Shown here: piece after piece, positions 56,301-64,000 of the stretch
Position numbering within the stretch: the first letter of the stretch is position 1
Layout: each line of letters begins with the position of its first letter
Position numbers and translations under genes: made by a program
From: Pseudoalteromonas rubra
Lineage (GTDB): Bacteria; Pseudomonadota; Gammaproteobacteria; Enterobacterales; Alteromonadaceae
Assembly: GCF_000967655.1 (NCBI RefSeq)
Contig: NZ_JXYA01000006.1
Coordinates: 124,001 to 188,000 of the forward strand
Length of the DNA: 64,000 nucleotides
Direction of reading: 5' to 3'
The notes under the pieces: model-generated
What the model was told of the DNA's origin: nothing
The model's input: the letters and a program-made list of their open reading frames with translations, nothing else
Database searches by the model: none

Positions 56301-59300
56301 TTGCCACCTTGTGTACCCCACAGTTTTCACAACATGCCGGTAAGGCGGGCATGCTCAGTGCCGATGGCACCTGCTATACCTTTGATGACAGAGCCAATGG
56401 CTTTGTGCCGGGTGAAGGTGTCGGTGTGGTGGTGTTAAAACGCCTGAGTGATGCAGAGCGTGAGGGCGATCATATTCTGGGGGTTATTTTAGCCTCAGCC
56501 ACCAATCAGGACGGCACCACCAGCGGGATCACCGCGCCTAGCTCAGTTTCTCAGCAACAGTTACATAGCCGCATTTATGAGCAATTTGATATTGCCCCGG
56601 ATTCACTGAGCCTGATTGAAGCCCATGGCACCGGGACCAAGCTCGGTGACCCCATTGAATTTCAGGCCCTGACCCGGGCATTTCGTGCGAAAACCCAGCG
56701 CAGCCAGTTCTGTGCTCTGGGATCGGTCAAAACCAATATCGGCCACTGCCTGACCGCCGCAGGCGTCGCCGGTGTGATCAAAACCATCCTCGCCATGCAA
56801 CACAAAACCATTCCGGCTTCACTGCATTATCAGCAGGGCAACAGCCATATCGACTGGCAGGATACGCCGTTTTATGTCGCGCAGGAAACGCAACCCTGGA
56901 GCGTGCCGGATGGCCAGCCGCGGCGTGCCGGTGTCAGTTCTTTTGGTTTCAGTGGCACCAATGCACACCTGATCCTCGAAGAGTATCAGCCGACAAAAAC
57001 CGCAGTGCAAGCAGGCAGCGCTAAGCCGGTGATCATCGCACTGTCGGCCAAATCTCCCGAGGTGCTGCGCGACAAAGCCCGTAAACTGGCGGACTGGCTC
57101 GCTCAGGCGCAACTGAATGACAGCGCACTGGAAGCGCTGGCGTATACGCTGCAAAGTGCGCGCGAAGCCATGGACTGTCGTATGGCCTTTGTTGCCGAAA
57201 CGCTGGCCCAGGTACACAACCAGCTGAGTGACTTTGCTAACCAACAAGCCGGCACCTATAAACAGGGCAGCAGTAAACAAGGTAAAGCCATTTTGGCGGC
57301 GCTGGACAAAGACGATTTTAACCGCTGGACGCAAGCCGGTGAGCTCAGCAAGCTGCTCGCTTTATGGGTAGTCGGCGCCGAACTCGACTGGTCTGCATTT
57401 TACTCAGCTAAGCCAAACTTACTGCGCCTGCCGACCTATCCGTTTGCCAGCACTCCATATTGGCTCAGCGGGGCACCCAAACTCACCCAGATGAACCCGC
57501 AACCAGCCCCGACTGCCATAGCAGAAGACTCGCTGTTACACCTCATCCCGCAGTGGCAAGCGCTGGATGTGACTTCACAGGCAAGCTGGTCAGGCAAACG
57601 TCAGGTCATTACTCTGGCACCGCATAACGAGATACCAGATGCCATTGTGCTGCAAGATACATCAGGTGACACAGCACAGCGTATTAAGGCGCTGACCATT
57701 GCTCTGATTGCACACATCAAACAGCTTGCCAGCACCACTGAGCCTTTGCTTATCCAGCTGCTCGTGCCAGCGAACGAACCGCTGCTGATGGCGCTGGCAG
57801 GGGTGCTGAAAACCGCCGCACTGGAACACCACTTGCTGAGTGTGCAGCTGATACAAAGCGATACGCCTGCACAATCTGCGGAACAACTTGTTCAGGCAAG
57901 CCAGTATACCCAACACAAAGTACTGCGTTTTATTCAGGGTCAGTGCGAGATACAAACGCTGACGCCACAACACAGCGATGTGCCCGCTTTGATGCCGTGG
58001 AAAGAAAATGGCCTGTATCTGATCACCGGCGGCCTTGGCCAGCTGGGTCAGTGCTTTGCCAAAGAGATCCTGACTCAAACCCGCCATGCTCAGGTGATTA
58101 TCACAGGTCGTCGCACCGCGCCTGAATCGCTCGGGATGCCAGGAGATACAAGCCGAATTCATTATTACCAAACCGATATCAGCACTCAAACCCAGTGTGC
58201 TGAGCTGCTTAACCGCATTGGTGCGCAGCACGGTGCCCTGACCGGGATTTTGCACAGCGCTGGTGTGATTGACGACCAACTGATTGCAAGCAAAACTCCG
58301 CAGGCAGTCCAGCGCGTGCTGGCGCCCAAAGCCTCGGGGGTGATGGCACTGGATGAGGCCAGCAAAGCAATACCGCTGGACTTCTTTATCTGTTTTTCGT
58401 CTATCGCTGCGTGCTTTGGTAACCCGGGTCAGGCCGATTATGCCACTGCCAATGCTTTCCTGGATGCCTATATGCTCAAGCGCCAGCAATGGGGTGAGCA
58501 AGGTCAGCGCCATGGTCTAAGCCTGTCAGTAAATTGGCCGCTGTGGGCACAAGGCGGCATGCAAATGGACGCCGTTAAGCAAAGTTTGCTGCGCTCGCAG
58601 GGCCTTGCTGCTATGCCTGATAACATAGGTTTGAAAGCCTTTTATCAGCTGTTTGCCAAGCCCCACGCACAACAGTGCTTTTTATACGGTAACCCGGACA
58701 AGCTCACTCGCTGGATAACCCCGCAAGCCAAGACTCAAACTCCGAGCACCGCGCCACAAGACGCAACCACACTGAGTGATAGCGCATTAATGGACCACCT
58801 TAAAGCCGTGGTGGCGCAAGTCAGTAAACTGCCGGTGGAAGAACTCGACAGCGACCTCGGCTTCCGGGATATGGGCTTTGATTCCATTATGCTGATGTCC
58901 GTCGTACAGCAGCTTGAGGCCAATCCTCAGCTTGGCCTTGACGCCCTGCCACCAGCGCTGTTATTTGAGGTGAAAACCCTCAACCAGTTGCATGCTTACC
59001 TTGTTAAACAGCAACCCAATATCGCCACGGTGCAGACAACACACGAAGAGCCGCTCAGCCAACAAACGCTGACAGGTCCACTGCCGCTGTCAAAGGCCCA
59101 GCAGGGTCTGTGGCTGCTGCACAAGCAAAACCCGACGCTGTGCAGCTACAATATCCCGCTGGTATTCGAGCTTGCCAGCCTGGATGTTGCCCGTATGCAA
59201 CAAGCGCTGGACAGTCTTTGTCAGCGCCACCCGGTGCTGCGCCTGCGTATTCACGAAACGGATGGCCGACCCACGCAACAGATCCACTCGGACACAATCC

Positions 59301-62300
59301 TGATTGAGCAAACGTCTCTGGCACCGACCTCTAAGGCTGTCCTGACTGATGCAATACAACAGACCATTGCGGTGCCTTTTGATCTGTCAGGTCCATTGCT
59401 ACGCGCAAGCGCCTGGCAAGTGGCGTCGGGCGCTCAGTCACGCCATGTGATGGTGATAGTGCTGCACCACCTGATCATTGATGGAGTCTCTGCCACCCAG
59501 CTGCTGTCTCAGCTATGGCAGGCTTATCACGAAGGCGCACCAGCGGTAGCGCCCGACCGGGGCTTTTTCGACTACCTCGACTGGGAGCAGCAGCTGCTGG
59601 CCAGTCCAAGTGCAGACACGCTGAAACAATTCTGGCAGCAATCTTTGAACCCAGCGCAAGCACCGCTGGCCCTGCCCGGCAAATGCACAACGCCGGTCAG
59701 TCCGGACGAGCCAAACAGTACGCGCGTGACGCTCAACTTGCCAGCCAGCATGCAGCAGCAGCTCGAGCAGTTTTTAACCCGTCACAAGCTTAGCACCTCC
59801 GTGTTTTTCTTAACCGTGTTTCAGGCATTACTGAGCCGTCTGTGCGGTCGCAATGAGCTGATACTGGGCACGCCGGTGATGCAACGACCCAAAGCCAGTA
59901 TGGCGCAGTCGCTGGGCCTGTTTGTAAATCAATTGCCGCTTCAGCTGACCCGCAATAACAGCACAAATTTTGTCAGCCAGGCACGGGCAAACCAGACACA
60001 ACTGGACGCCGTGATCAGTCACAGCGCCCTGCCCTTGTCCGAACTACTCAGCGCCATCAATGCCCCGCGTATACCGGGAGTTCACCCGCTGTTTCAGATT
60101 GGTTATGCCTGTCATAACTTTATTCAGGCCGACTGGGTAGAGGACAATCAGGCGCTGCTGGGGGCGCTGTGGCAAGAATTCCAGCAGGATGCTGAGCTGG
60201 ACCTGAGCCTGGGGGTCACCCCGCTGGGTGGCACCCATCAGCTGGCCTTCAAATTTTCGACCCGCGCTTATGAGCGTCATACCGTGCAGACACTCGCGGA
60301 TAATTATGTGCAGCTGCTGGAAGACGTGCTGCTTAGCGGTGACTTACCACCCGATGGTCAGCCACAGACACCGAGCGCAAACCCCGCTACTTTGCTAGAC
60401 AGCTTTACCTTACAGGCCGCGCAGCACCCAACCCAGACGGCACTCTCGTTTGCCGGTGTCACGCTGAGTTATCAGGCACTGGAGCAGCAGGCAAACCAGC
60501 TGGCCCATACCTTAATTGCCAAAGGTGCGCGGCCCGGCAGCCGGGTTGCCCTGTTGTTGCGCCCAAGTGTGGAAATGATAATCGCTATGCTGGCGGTGCT
60601 GAAAACCGGCAGTGCCTACGTGCCGGTAGACCCCAGCTCACCAGAGGACAGAGCCCGCTTTATTCTGGCCGATGCCGATCCGGCGCTGGTACTGATGAGC
60701 GACGAGCTAACACTGCCTGTCGCGCACAGCCAGGCATATCGCCTCAGTGACTGCCTGCAAAGCAGCACTATGGCACCCGTCACCGCTCCGGGGATAGCGC
60801 TGGCGCCGCAAGCGCTGGCCTATATCATTTATACCTCGGGCTCAACGGGTCAACCCAAAGGCGTGCTGGTTGAGCATCGCAATATTACCACCTTGCTGAA
60901 CAACACCCAGCCAGGGTTTGGGTTTAATGCCCAGGATACCTGGTGCCTGTTCCACTCGTTTGCGTTTGATTTCTCGGTGTGGGAGATCTGGGGCGCACTG
61001 GCCCATGGCGGCAAACTGGTGATAGTGGACGACGCCTGCAAAAAAGACAGTGCTGCATTCGCACACTTTATTCACGACAATCAGGTAAGCATTTTAAATC
61101 AGACACCATCGGCGTTTTATCCGCTGATGACGCATTTGCTGGCGCAACCGGCGCTGACACATTCTCTGCGTACCGTGATCTTTGGCGGTGAAGCGCTGGA
61201 GCTGAGTAAGCTCACGCCCTGGTTTGAGGCAGCACAGCCGCTACCCAAGCTGGTCAACATGTATGGCATAACAGAGACCACTGTACACGTCACCGAGATG
61301 GAAATTACCCGCGAGCTGGTCGAACAGAACCCGGGCAAGAGCATTATAGGAAAGCCATTGCCCGGCTATCGCCTGTACTTACTGGATGAACAGCAAAGCC
61401 CTGTCGCGGCGGGTCAGCCCGGCGAGTTGTATGTAGGAGGCTGCGGCGTCAGCCGGGGTTATCATCAAAGAGCAGTACTGACCGCAGAACGCTTTATTCC
61501 TAATCCGCTTGCCGGGCAAAACGAGGAGCGCCTCTATCGTACTGGCGATCTGGCACGTCTGAATGCACAGGGCCAATATGAATACCTGGGCCGCTGCGAC
61601 GATCAGGTTCAGATCCGCGGACACCGCATTGAGCTTGGCGAAGTACAGCATGCCCTGCTAACCAACCCGGCAATTCAGGATGCCTGCGTGCTGGCTGCCA
61701 GCAAACGTCATGGTGACGTACTGGTGGCTTACCTGGTCACCCAAATGCCGCTTTCCGATGAAGCCATTCGTGGCGAGTTGTTAAAGCTTGTGCCCGAGTA
61801 CATGGTGCCGGCGTATTTTGTCTCCGTGCCCGCGTTGCCGCTGACTAACAATGGCAAAGTGGATAAACAGGCGCTGCTCAGCCAGTTGCCGTTTAACTCA
61901 CATACCGCGCAGGCCGGGCTTTCAGCCATGGAAGCAAACCTCAGCGCAGCACTACCAGTGCAAAACTTACAGGCCGAAGTTTCGGCTATCTGGTGTGAGG
62001 TGCTGGACGTGAGTCAGGTTGCGCCGGATGCGCCCTTTTTCACGGTTGGGGGCGACTCCCTGCTGGCCAATGTACTGGCCACCAAACTGAGCGCCAAGTT
62101 CAATATCGACCTGCCGCTGACGGAGGTGTTTCAGTACAGCACCATTAACGCCCAGTGCGATTATTTATCTGCCAAAGTCACCAGTCCGATTTCAGCGCCT
62201 GTACAAACGCCAGAGCCGGTGCGCCCTGCAAAGCCGACAACCACTGATCAGGCCATCGCCATGATAGGTTTGTCTTGTCATTACCCGGACTCTCCCAACG

Positions 62301-64000
62301 CGCAGGCATTCTGGCAAAACCTCATTGAAGGCAAAAACCTGGTTCGCCACAGCCACAGAGCCGAGTCAGACGCGTCTATGATCTGGCTCGATACCTGGGT
62401 TGAAGGCCAGGATGAATTCGACCCCGGCTTTTTTAATCTCTCGGAAAAGCAAGCCCGCACCATGAGCTATGCACAGCGCCAGCTGTTACTGCATGCCTGG
62501 AAAGCGGTGGAAGATGCTGGTTATCGCTGTGACCAAATCCCTAACACCGGCGTGTATATTTCCGCCTCAGGCGGCGACCTGACCGATCTTAACCTGCACG
62601 ATAAGTTCAGCAACGGGGAGTTTGTCCTCAATGCCGAGGACTATGTTGCATCGACGCTGAATCAGCCAGGTACACTGGCAACCAGTATTTCCTATCATCT
62701 GAGTCTGACCGGCCCAAGTCTGTTTGTGCACTCCAATTGCTCTTCATCCCTGAGCGCACTGGCACTGGCCTGCTCGGCGCTTAAAGCCGGTGACATTGAC
62801 TATGCCATTGTTGGCGCAGCCTGTTTATTCCCGCAGCGCAGCACAGGATACAAGATAGAAAAAGGCCTCAACTTTGCCCCCGATGCGCGCTGCAAAGTCT
62901 TTGATGCCCAAGCCGATGGCATGATAGGCGGCAATGGCGTCTCTGTGGTGGTGCTCAAACGTGCCGATGAGGCAACCCAGGATAGCGATCACATTTACAG
63001 CCTGATTAAGGCGGTGAAGGTGAACAACGATGGCAACAACAAGGCCGGTTTCTTTGCCCCGGGCACGGAAGGCCAGATGCAGGTGATCACCCAGGCACTG
63101 CAAAGCGCTGATGTCTCACCGGCGAGTATCAGTTATGTCGAAGCCCATGGCACCGGCACCGCGCTGGGCGATCCCATTGAATTTGCTGCGCTGCAACAGG
63201 TTTATCAGCCGCATAGCGAAGCAAAACAATATTGTGGGCTGGGTGCCGTGAAATCGAACCTGGGCCATACAGATACCCTGGCAGGGCTTACCGGACTGGT
63301 GAAAACCAGCTTGTCGCTGCACCACAAACTGCTGCCCGGCACCTTGCACTACAACGAGCCGAATCCACACCTGGACCTGGCTAACTCGCCGTTTTATGTC
63401 GTCGACAGTACGCGCCTGTGGGAAACCCCTTTGTTACCAAGGCGGGCCGCAGTCAGCTCATTTGGTATTGGCGGCACCAATGCCCACGCCATTTTGGAAG
63501 AAGCCCCGGTGGCGCAAACACAGAATGCATTGAGCAGTCAGCCTTCAATCGTGGTGCTGTCGGCAGCCACACCAGAAGTACTGCAACGTCAGATCAGTGA
63601 GCTGCTGAACTGGCTTGAGCGTACCCTGTGCGATGATGCGCTGAGAGTTAGCCTGGCCTACACCCTGCAAACGGGTCGTCAGGTGATGGCGCATCGCGCA
63701 GGCTTTGTGGTGTCTTCTTTGAACGAGCTTAAGACTCAGTTAAGTGCTTACCTTACCAGCGGCACGCAAACCATATTAAACCTGCTTCCTGCTGGTACAC
63801 CGGCCAGCTGGCTGGCACAGGGCAATTATCAGGCTATTCTGAGCCACTGGCTGGACAGCGGCTTTGAGGACTGGGACTTCCTGTATCAGGGAGAGCAGGT
63901 AGGAAAACTGAGTCTGCCCACTTATCCTTTTGATCTAAAACCGTACACGCTCGGCCTGAGCCAGACTCAATCAGAAGAGCTGGTCCCATGCACGCTGAGT
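50384..64000 (+). CDS. Trans-AT PKS/NRPS megasynthase (5' part, runs off the window)
   Basis: One open frame of 4539 codons with no stop before the window end. Domain order with rough residues: KS1 (18-450), DH (590-870), KR1 (1040-1230), cMT (1310-1620), ACP1 (Ser-1702); KS2 (1787-2210), KR2 (2545-2720), ACP2 (Ser-2834); C (2900-3320), A (3340-3830), PCP (Ser-3892); KS3 (3957-4370). There is no AT domain anywhere, matching the free-standing AT upstream. KS1 is almost at the N-terminus, so the starter must come from another protein or be made by this KS. A MAM-like or loading domain is not seen. The product should be a C-methylated polyketide amide of threonine, extended again after the NRPS module. 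The frame was checked at several active-site codons. Confidence 0.95.
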   Translation, partial: MTSKHNPQTPSLPDKTPDIAIVGLSLRFPGADNKHQFWHNLSHKISSISEVPAERWDWKKYYDPKPDKQAQKSISKWGGFIGDIAGFDAGFFAISPKEAQSMDPQQRLSMELAWACFEDAGLTPSQFKNTATGVYLGCSNTDYQEFSTGNIDPHFLTGMSTGVFANRISHYFNFQGPSETVDTACSSSLVAIHKAMNDFRSGEISAALVGGVNLLITKNRYVSFSKLGVLSPQGRCKTLDAEADGYVRGEGVGMVLLLPFETAKALNATIYGIIKGSAVGHSGKTNTLTSPSPFSQSRVIQQAIDNARVGSDQIGFVELHGTGTVLGDPLEIQGLKRAFRASKQQTPDAPCYLSTVKTNIGHLESAAGIAGVIKTLLAFEHEQVPPLQNFETLNPKISLQKSPFKLATECVPWAGEQRLAGISSFGFAGVNAHVILESPQYLNPERPAFDTALPILLSARTRTALTQRAADLLAYLESDNSIELQDLSYTLAMGRESMKHRMGFATDSLASVKVQLSKFVSGEAGDWHYSKVASNTEQSEVTHETLAARITGWVQGEFIDWQACYGDLCPQRISLPAYPFEHKPYWLDAEDAGQLPHLHPLLHRSIPALGELIFANDFTGNEYFLRDHQVQGQAMLPGVCTLEMVHAAMTLSGQLADNQSLRLSQVNWRRPVTVDAQSGPVYLSLKQTGDRVTFELYREAHDARQVYASGQAEVTEHGTATRAIEAQPDARTVAASELYQQFSAAGVDYGPAFQRITTLSVADQQAQGELNPVIAPDFAFAPELLDTALHTLLGFAQDARPGLPFALEQAELLTPLPSGKTLIAFATQTTHADASSQKFDVDICDEQGAVYVRLRGFSTRSMAHDTDATQLFTVLPGWQHLTALPPAETTQYRFDYQGPASLKPAWCADSAEPADHLLWVAKDEYAEPLKLFTHLKALIEQGKGTEPLAITLLTFQTQQVYDETVEAHGAGLIGLLQSVAQEYPRWHVRIVDLSAECKKDISNWQQATRSPAGFYAHRDDIWHTFSACEHTYLDSGASAYRKNGVYLVLGGAGGLGQVWSDWMIRQHQAQVVWVGRRALNEDIEQAISRLGELGPAPQYIQADACDEAAMRAVMHTIKQDYGQLHGVVHSVLHLEDQSLANMDDAQFLRAYQAKQASGETLLSVCKDRSLDFVLLFSSMQSFSPAPGQSNYAAGCQYLDSLARSASAELPIKLVNWGYWGDVGRVSDPYYQRKMRQAGIGSIDAQSGMAALAKFMSSSLTQVGVVKMTPERAQAALVRSSYSSESSYNVFQSEQAAPALALDSQPADTEILYTLCQALISAGWQHPAERTKALSALPDYFELWWQETARYLNEAGLLQDDELTLPGPPANLTVLEQDDYALLNAALAALPEILSGQRKATDVLFPGGSLALVESVYRDNPVAMHANQALVTQLTHYLASLGEQPIRILEIGAGTGGTTRTVLPELRNFTVTEYAYTDLSQAFFSHAKAQFQPDYPFVQTAYFDVSKPLAEQHIDLASYDVVIATNVLHATPDMLTTLNNAKACLKRGGLLLINEVTQPSLFTQLTFGLLEGWWLSKDTTLRLPGSPLLSQPRWQQLLSSNGFKLAASATDAQSPQQVLRAQSNGRLVQQRAKPAQQTIQISNHNTAMQQPEQTQTDSQPATDNATLSDFVAQTLAGIASQALSMTADELDPDDSFADYGVDSILAIQILDEINAHFNLSLPPTLLFDFPSIATLSAHIVAEHSDKAVAIMHKAQPAIATTQQAAPKSVQPATDEVRPAHKTSHNNADKIAIVGMSGQFGDASNVDEFWEMLSNKRTSVRAQQRWDLSDLSPDAQNWCRYASLLDDITSFDAPFFSITPQEAEVMDPQQRLFLQEAYRALEDANMITRAAGSNTGVYLGCAQGDYASLAPQDAPAQLFWGNAGSVIPARVSYYLNLKGPALAIDTACSSSLVAMHSACQALKNGEIDAALAGGVATLCTPQFSQHAGKAGMLSADGTCYTFDDRANGFVPGEGVGVVVLKRLSDAEREGDHILGVILASATNQDGTTSGITAPSSVSQQQLHSRIYEQFDIAPDSLSLIEAHGTGTKLGDPIEFQALTRAFRAKTQRSQFCALGSVKTNIGHCLTAAGVAGVIKTILAMQHKTIPASLHYQQGNSHIDWQDTPFYVAQETQPWSVPDGQPRRAGVSSFGFSGTNAHLILEEYQPTKTAVQAGSAKPVIIALSAKSPEVLRDKARKLADWLAQAQLNDSALEALAYTLQSAREAMDCRMAFVAETLAQVHNQLSDFANQQAGTYKQGSSKQGKAILAALDKDDFNRWTQAGELSKLLALWVVGAELDWSAFYSAKPNLLRLPTYPFASTPYWLSGAPKLTQMNPQPAPTAIAEDSLLHLIPQWQALDVTSQASWSGKRQVITLAPHNEIPDAIVLQDTSGDTAQRIKALTIALIAHIKQLASTTEPLLIQLLVPANEPLLMALAGVLKTAALEHHLLSVQLIQSDTPAQSAEQLVQASQYTQHKVLRFIQGQCEIQTLTPQHSDVPALMPWKENGLYLITGGLGQLGQCFAKEILTQTRHAQVIITGRRTAPESLGMPGDTSRIHYYQTDISTQTQCAELLNRIGAQHGALTGILHSAGVIDDQLIASKTPQAVQRVLAPKASGVMALDEASKAIPLDFFICFSSIAACFGNPGQADYATANAFLDAYMLKRQQWGEQGQRHGLSLSVNWPLWAQGGMQMDAVKQSLLRSQGLAAMPDNIGLKAFYQLFAKPHAQQCFLYGNPDKLTRWITPQAKTQTPSTAPQDATTLSDSALMDHLKAVVAQVSKLPVEELDSDLGFRDMGFDSIMLMSVVQQLEANPQLGLDALPPALLFEVKTLNQLHAYLVKQQPNIATVQTTHEEPLSQQTLTGPLPLSKAQQGLWLLHKQNPTLCSYNIPLVFELASLDVARMQQALDSLCQRHPVLRLRIHETDGRPTQQIHSDTILIEQTSLAPTSKAVLTDAIQQTIAVPFDLSGPLLRASAWQVASGAQSRHVMVIVLHHLIIDGVSATQLLSQLWQAYHEGAPAVAPDRGFFDYLDWEQQLLASPSADTLKQFWQQSLNPAQAPLALPGKCTTPVSPDEPNSTRVTLNLPASMQQQLEQFLTRHKLSTSVFFLTVFQALLSRLCGRNELILGTPVMQRPKASMAQSLGLFVNQLPLQLTRNNSTNFVSQARANQTQLDAVISHSALPLSELLSAINAPRIPGVHPLFQIGYACHNFIQADWVEDNQALLGALWQEFQQDAELDLSLGVTPLGGTHQLAFKFSTRAYERHTVQTLADNYVQLLEDVLLSGDLPPDGQPQTPSANPATLLDSFTLQAAQHPTQTALSFAGVTLSYQALEQQANQLAHTLIAKGARPGSRVALLLRPSVEMIIAMLAVLKTGSAYVPVDPSSPEDRARFILADADPALVLMSDELTLPVAHSQAYRLSDCLQSSTMAPVTAPGIALAPQALAYIIYTSGSTGQPKGVLVEHRNITTLLNNTQPGFGFNAQDTWCLFHSFAFDFSVWEIWGALAHGGKLVIVDDACKKDSAAFAHFIHDNQVSILNQTPSAFYPLMTHLLAQPALTHSLRTVIFGGEALELSKLTPWFEAAQPLPKLVNMYGITETTVHVTEMEITRELVEQNPGKSIIGKPLPGYRLYLLDEQQSPVAAGQPGELYVGGCGVSRGYHQRAVLTAERFIPNPLAGQNEERLYRTGDLARLNAQGQYEYLGRCDDQVQIRGHRIELGEVQHALLTNPAIQDACVLAASKRHGDVLVAYLVTQMPLSDEAIRGELLKLVPEYMVPAYFVSVPALPLTNNGKVDKQALLSQLPFNSHTAQAGLSAMEANLSAALPVQNLQAEVSAIWCEVLDVSQVAPDAPFFTVGGDSLLANVLATKLSAKFNIDLPLTEVFQYSTINAQCDYLSAKVTSPISAPVQTPEPVRPAKPTTTDQAIAMIGLSCHYPDSPNAQAFWQNLIEGKNLVRHSHRAESDASMIWLDTWVEGQDEFDPGFFNLSEKQARTMSYAQRQLLLHAWKAVEDAGYRCDQIPNTGVYISASGGDLTDLNLHDKFSNGEFVLNAEDYVASTLNQPGTLATSISYHLSLTGPSLFVHSNCSSSLSALALACSALKAGDIDYAIVGAACLFPQRSTGYKIEKGLNFAPDARCKVFDAQADGMIGGNGVSVVVLKRADEATQDSDHIYSLIKAVKVNNDGNNKAGFFAPGTEGQMQVITQALQSADVSPASISYVEAHGTGTALGDPIEFAALQQVYQPHSEAKQYCGLGAVKSNLGHTDTLAGLTGLVKTSLSLHHKLLPGTLHYNEPNPHLDLANSPFYVVDSTRLWETPLLPRRAAVSSFGIGGTNAHAILEEAPVAQTQNALSSQPSIVVLSAATPEVLQRQISELLNWLERTLCDDALRVSLAYTLQTGRQVMAHRAGFVVSSLNELKTQLSAYLTSGTQTILNLLPAGTPASWLAQGNYQAILSHWLDSGFEDWDFLYQGEQVGKLSLPTYPFDLKPYTLGLSQTQSEELVPCTLS
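50435..55610 (+). other. Module 1: KS-DH-KR-cMT-ACP
   Basis: KS1 has the full triad (Cys-185 in DTACSSS, His-320, His-362). DH carries HQVQGQAMLP, the exact HxxxGxxxxP, with Asp-786 as partner. KR1 has GGAGGLG at ~1050 and Tyr-1191. The methyltransferase has the SAM loop LEIGAGTGGTT at ~1447. Every domain looks active: expected chemistry is a C-methylated enoyl unit, which PfaD could reduce in trans. Confidence 0.9.
55742..59010 (+). other. Module 2: KS-KR-ACP
   Basis: KS2 triad Cys-1946/His-2081/His-2121 is intact; KR2 has GGLGQLG at ~2549 and Tyr-2686; ACP2 has GFDSI. No DH or MT is present, so this module should leave a beta-hydroxyl group, a possible carbamoylation point. Confidence 0.9.
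59081..62170 (+). other. NRPS module: C-A(Thr)-PCP
   Basis: The condensation domain has HHLIIDG (His-3028, His-3029, Asp-3033). The adenylation domain has YTSGSTGQPKG (~3481) and the specificity positions read D, F, W (FDFSVWE), N (ILNQTPS), I, G (VIFGGEA), M (VNMYGITE), V, H (TTVHVT) plus Lys: DFWNIGMVHK, the threonine code. PCP carries GGDSL (Ser-3892). Confidence 0.9.
62240..64000 (+). other. Third ketosynthase, start of the next PKS module
   Basis: The active-site region reads HSNCSSSL instead of DTACSSSL, with Cys-4119, His-4255 (EAHGTGT) and His-4295 (NLGH instead of NIGH) kept. It directly follows a PCP, so it should accept the aminoacyl chain; such KSs often carry altered motifs. The module continues beyond the window. 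Confidence 0.85.

Noticed and set aside
57662..58513. 283-codon minus-strand open frame
   Set aside because: It lies wholly opposite the KS2-KR2 region of the megasynthase, whose motifs are unmistakable on the plus strand. It is a shadow of GC-rich coding DNA.
45981..64000. Assignment to a named Pseudoalteromonas metabolite such as korormicin
   Set aside because: The carbamoyltransferase, cMT module and threonine module do not fit what I know of those pathways, and I cannot run a comparison. No name is given.

Overview
The window looks like chromosomal DNA of a marine gammaproteobacterium of the Alteromonadales, most likely Pseudoalteromonas. The evidence is the pdhR-aceE-aceF-lpd locus with a three-lipoyl-domain E2, a short CCA-adding enzyme, many small secreted or unassigned proteins of the kind common in that genus, moderate GC, and a large PKS/NRPS cluster. 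The genus is inferred from gene style, not from a database comparison.

Layout: (1) 0.1-5.3 kb: cca; a three-gene chain joined by ATGA overlaps (XRE regulator, 52-aa peptide, membrane protein); a lipoprotein; an esterase whose signal peptide is cut by a stop codon; a PD40 beta-propeller protein. (2) 5.3-20.7 kb: an exopolysaccharide locus with glycosyltransferases, a pyruvyltransferase-like protein, a lipid-linked-sugar initiating transferase, a WecG-type transferase, Wzx flippase, Wza-like exporter, Wzz-like chain-length protein and Wzy-like polymerase. A sigma-54-dependent response regulator lies in the middle. Six transcription units around it each carry a -24/-12-like element 31-49 nt before the start codon, and the upstream regions share a GCAAA/TTTTGC-rich motif. 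A broken LruC-domain gene also lies here. (3) 20.6-33.8 kb: NYN-domain protein, phosphatase, Tat-exported flavoprotein, M20 amidohydrolase, an XPF/ERCC4-type nuclease beside two AAA ATPases preceded by three phased 20-bp palindromes, and a serine hydrolase. (4) 33.8-41 kb: pyruvate dehydrogenase genes with a PdhR operator. (5) 41-46 kb: small secreted proteins, a 40-aa Trp-rich peptide and a tandem pair of duplicated proteins of unknown function. (6) 46-64 kb: the start of a trans-AT polyketide/nonribosomal peptide cluster that runs off the window end.

In the last region a PfaD-like enoyl reductase, a free-standing malonyl transferase and an O-carbamoyltransferase precede a megasynthase of at least 4539 codons. 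Its order is KS-DH-KR-cMT-ACP / KS-KR-ACP / C-A-PCP / KS. It has no internal AT domain. The adenylation domain reads as the threonine code DFWNIGMVHK. The expected product is a C-methylated, reduced polyketide joined to threonine, extended again, and probably carbamoylated; I cannot match it to a known compound.

The strongest unexplained items are the sigma-54/enhancer architecture of the polysaccharide locus, the ERCC4 nuclease/ATPase pair with its palindromes, the PKS/NRPS cluster, the possible peptide system at 1.4-2.4 kb, and the interrupted genes at 3.5 and 10.7-12.3 kb.
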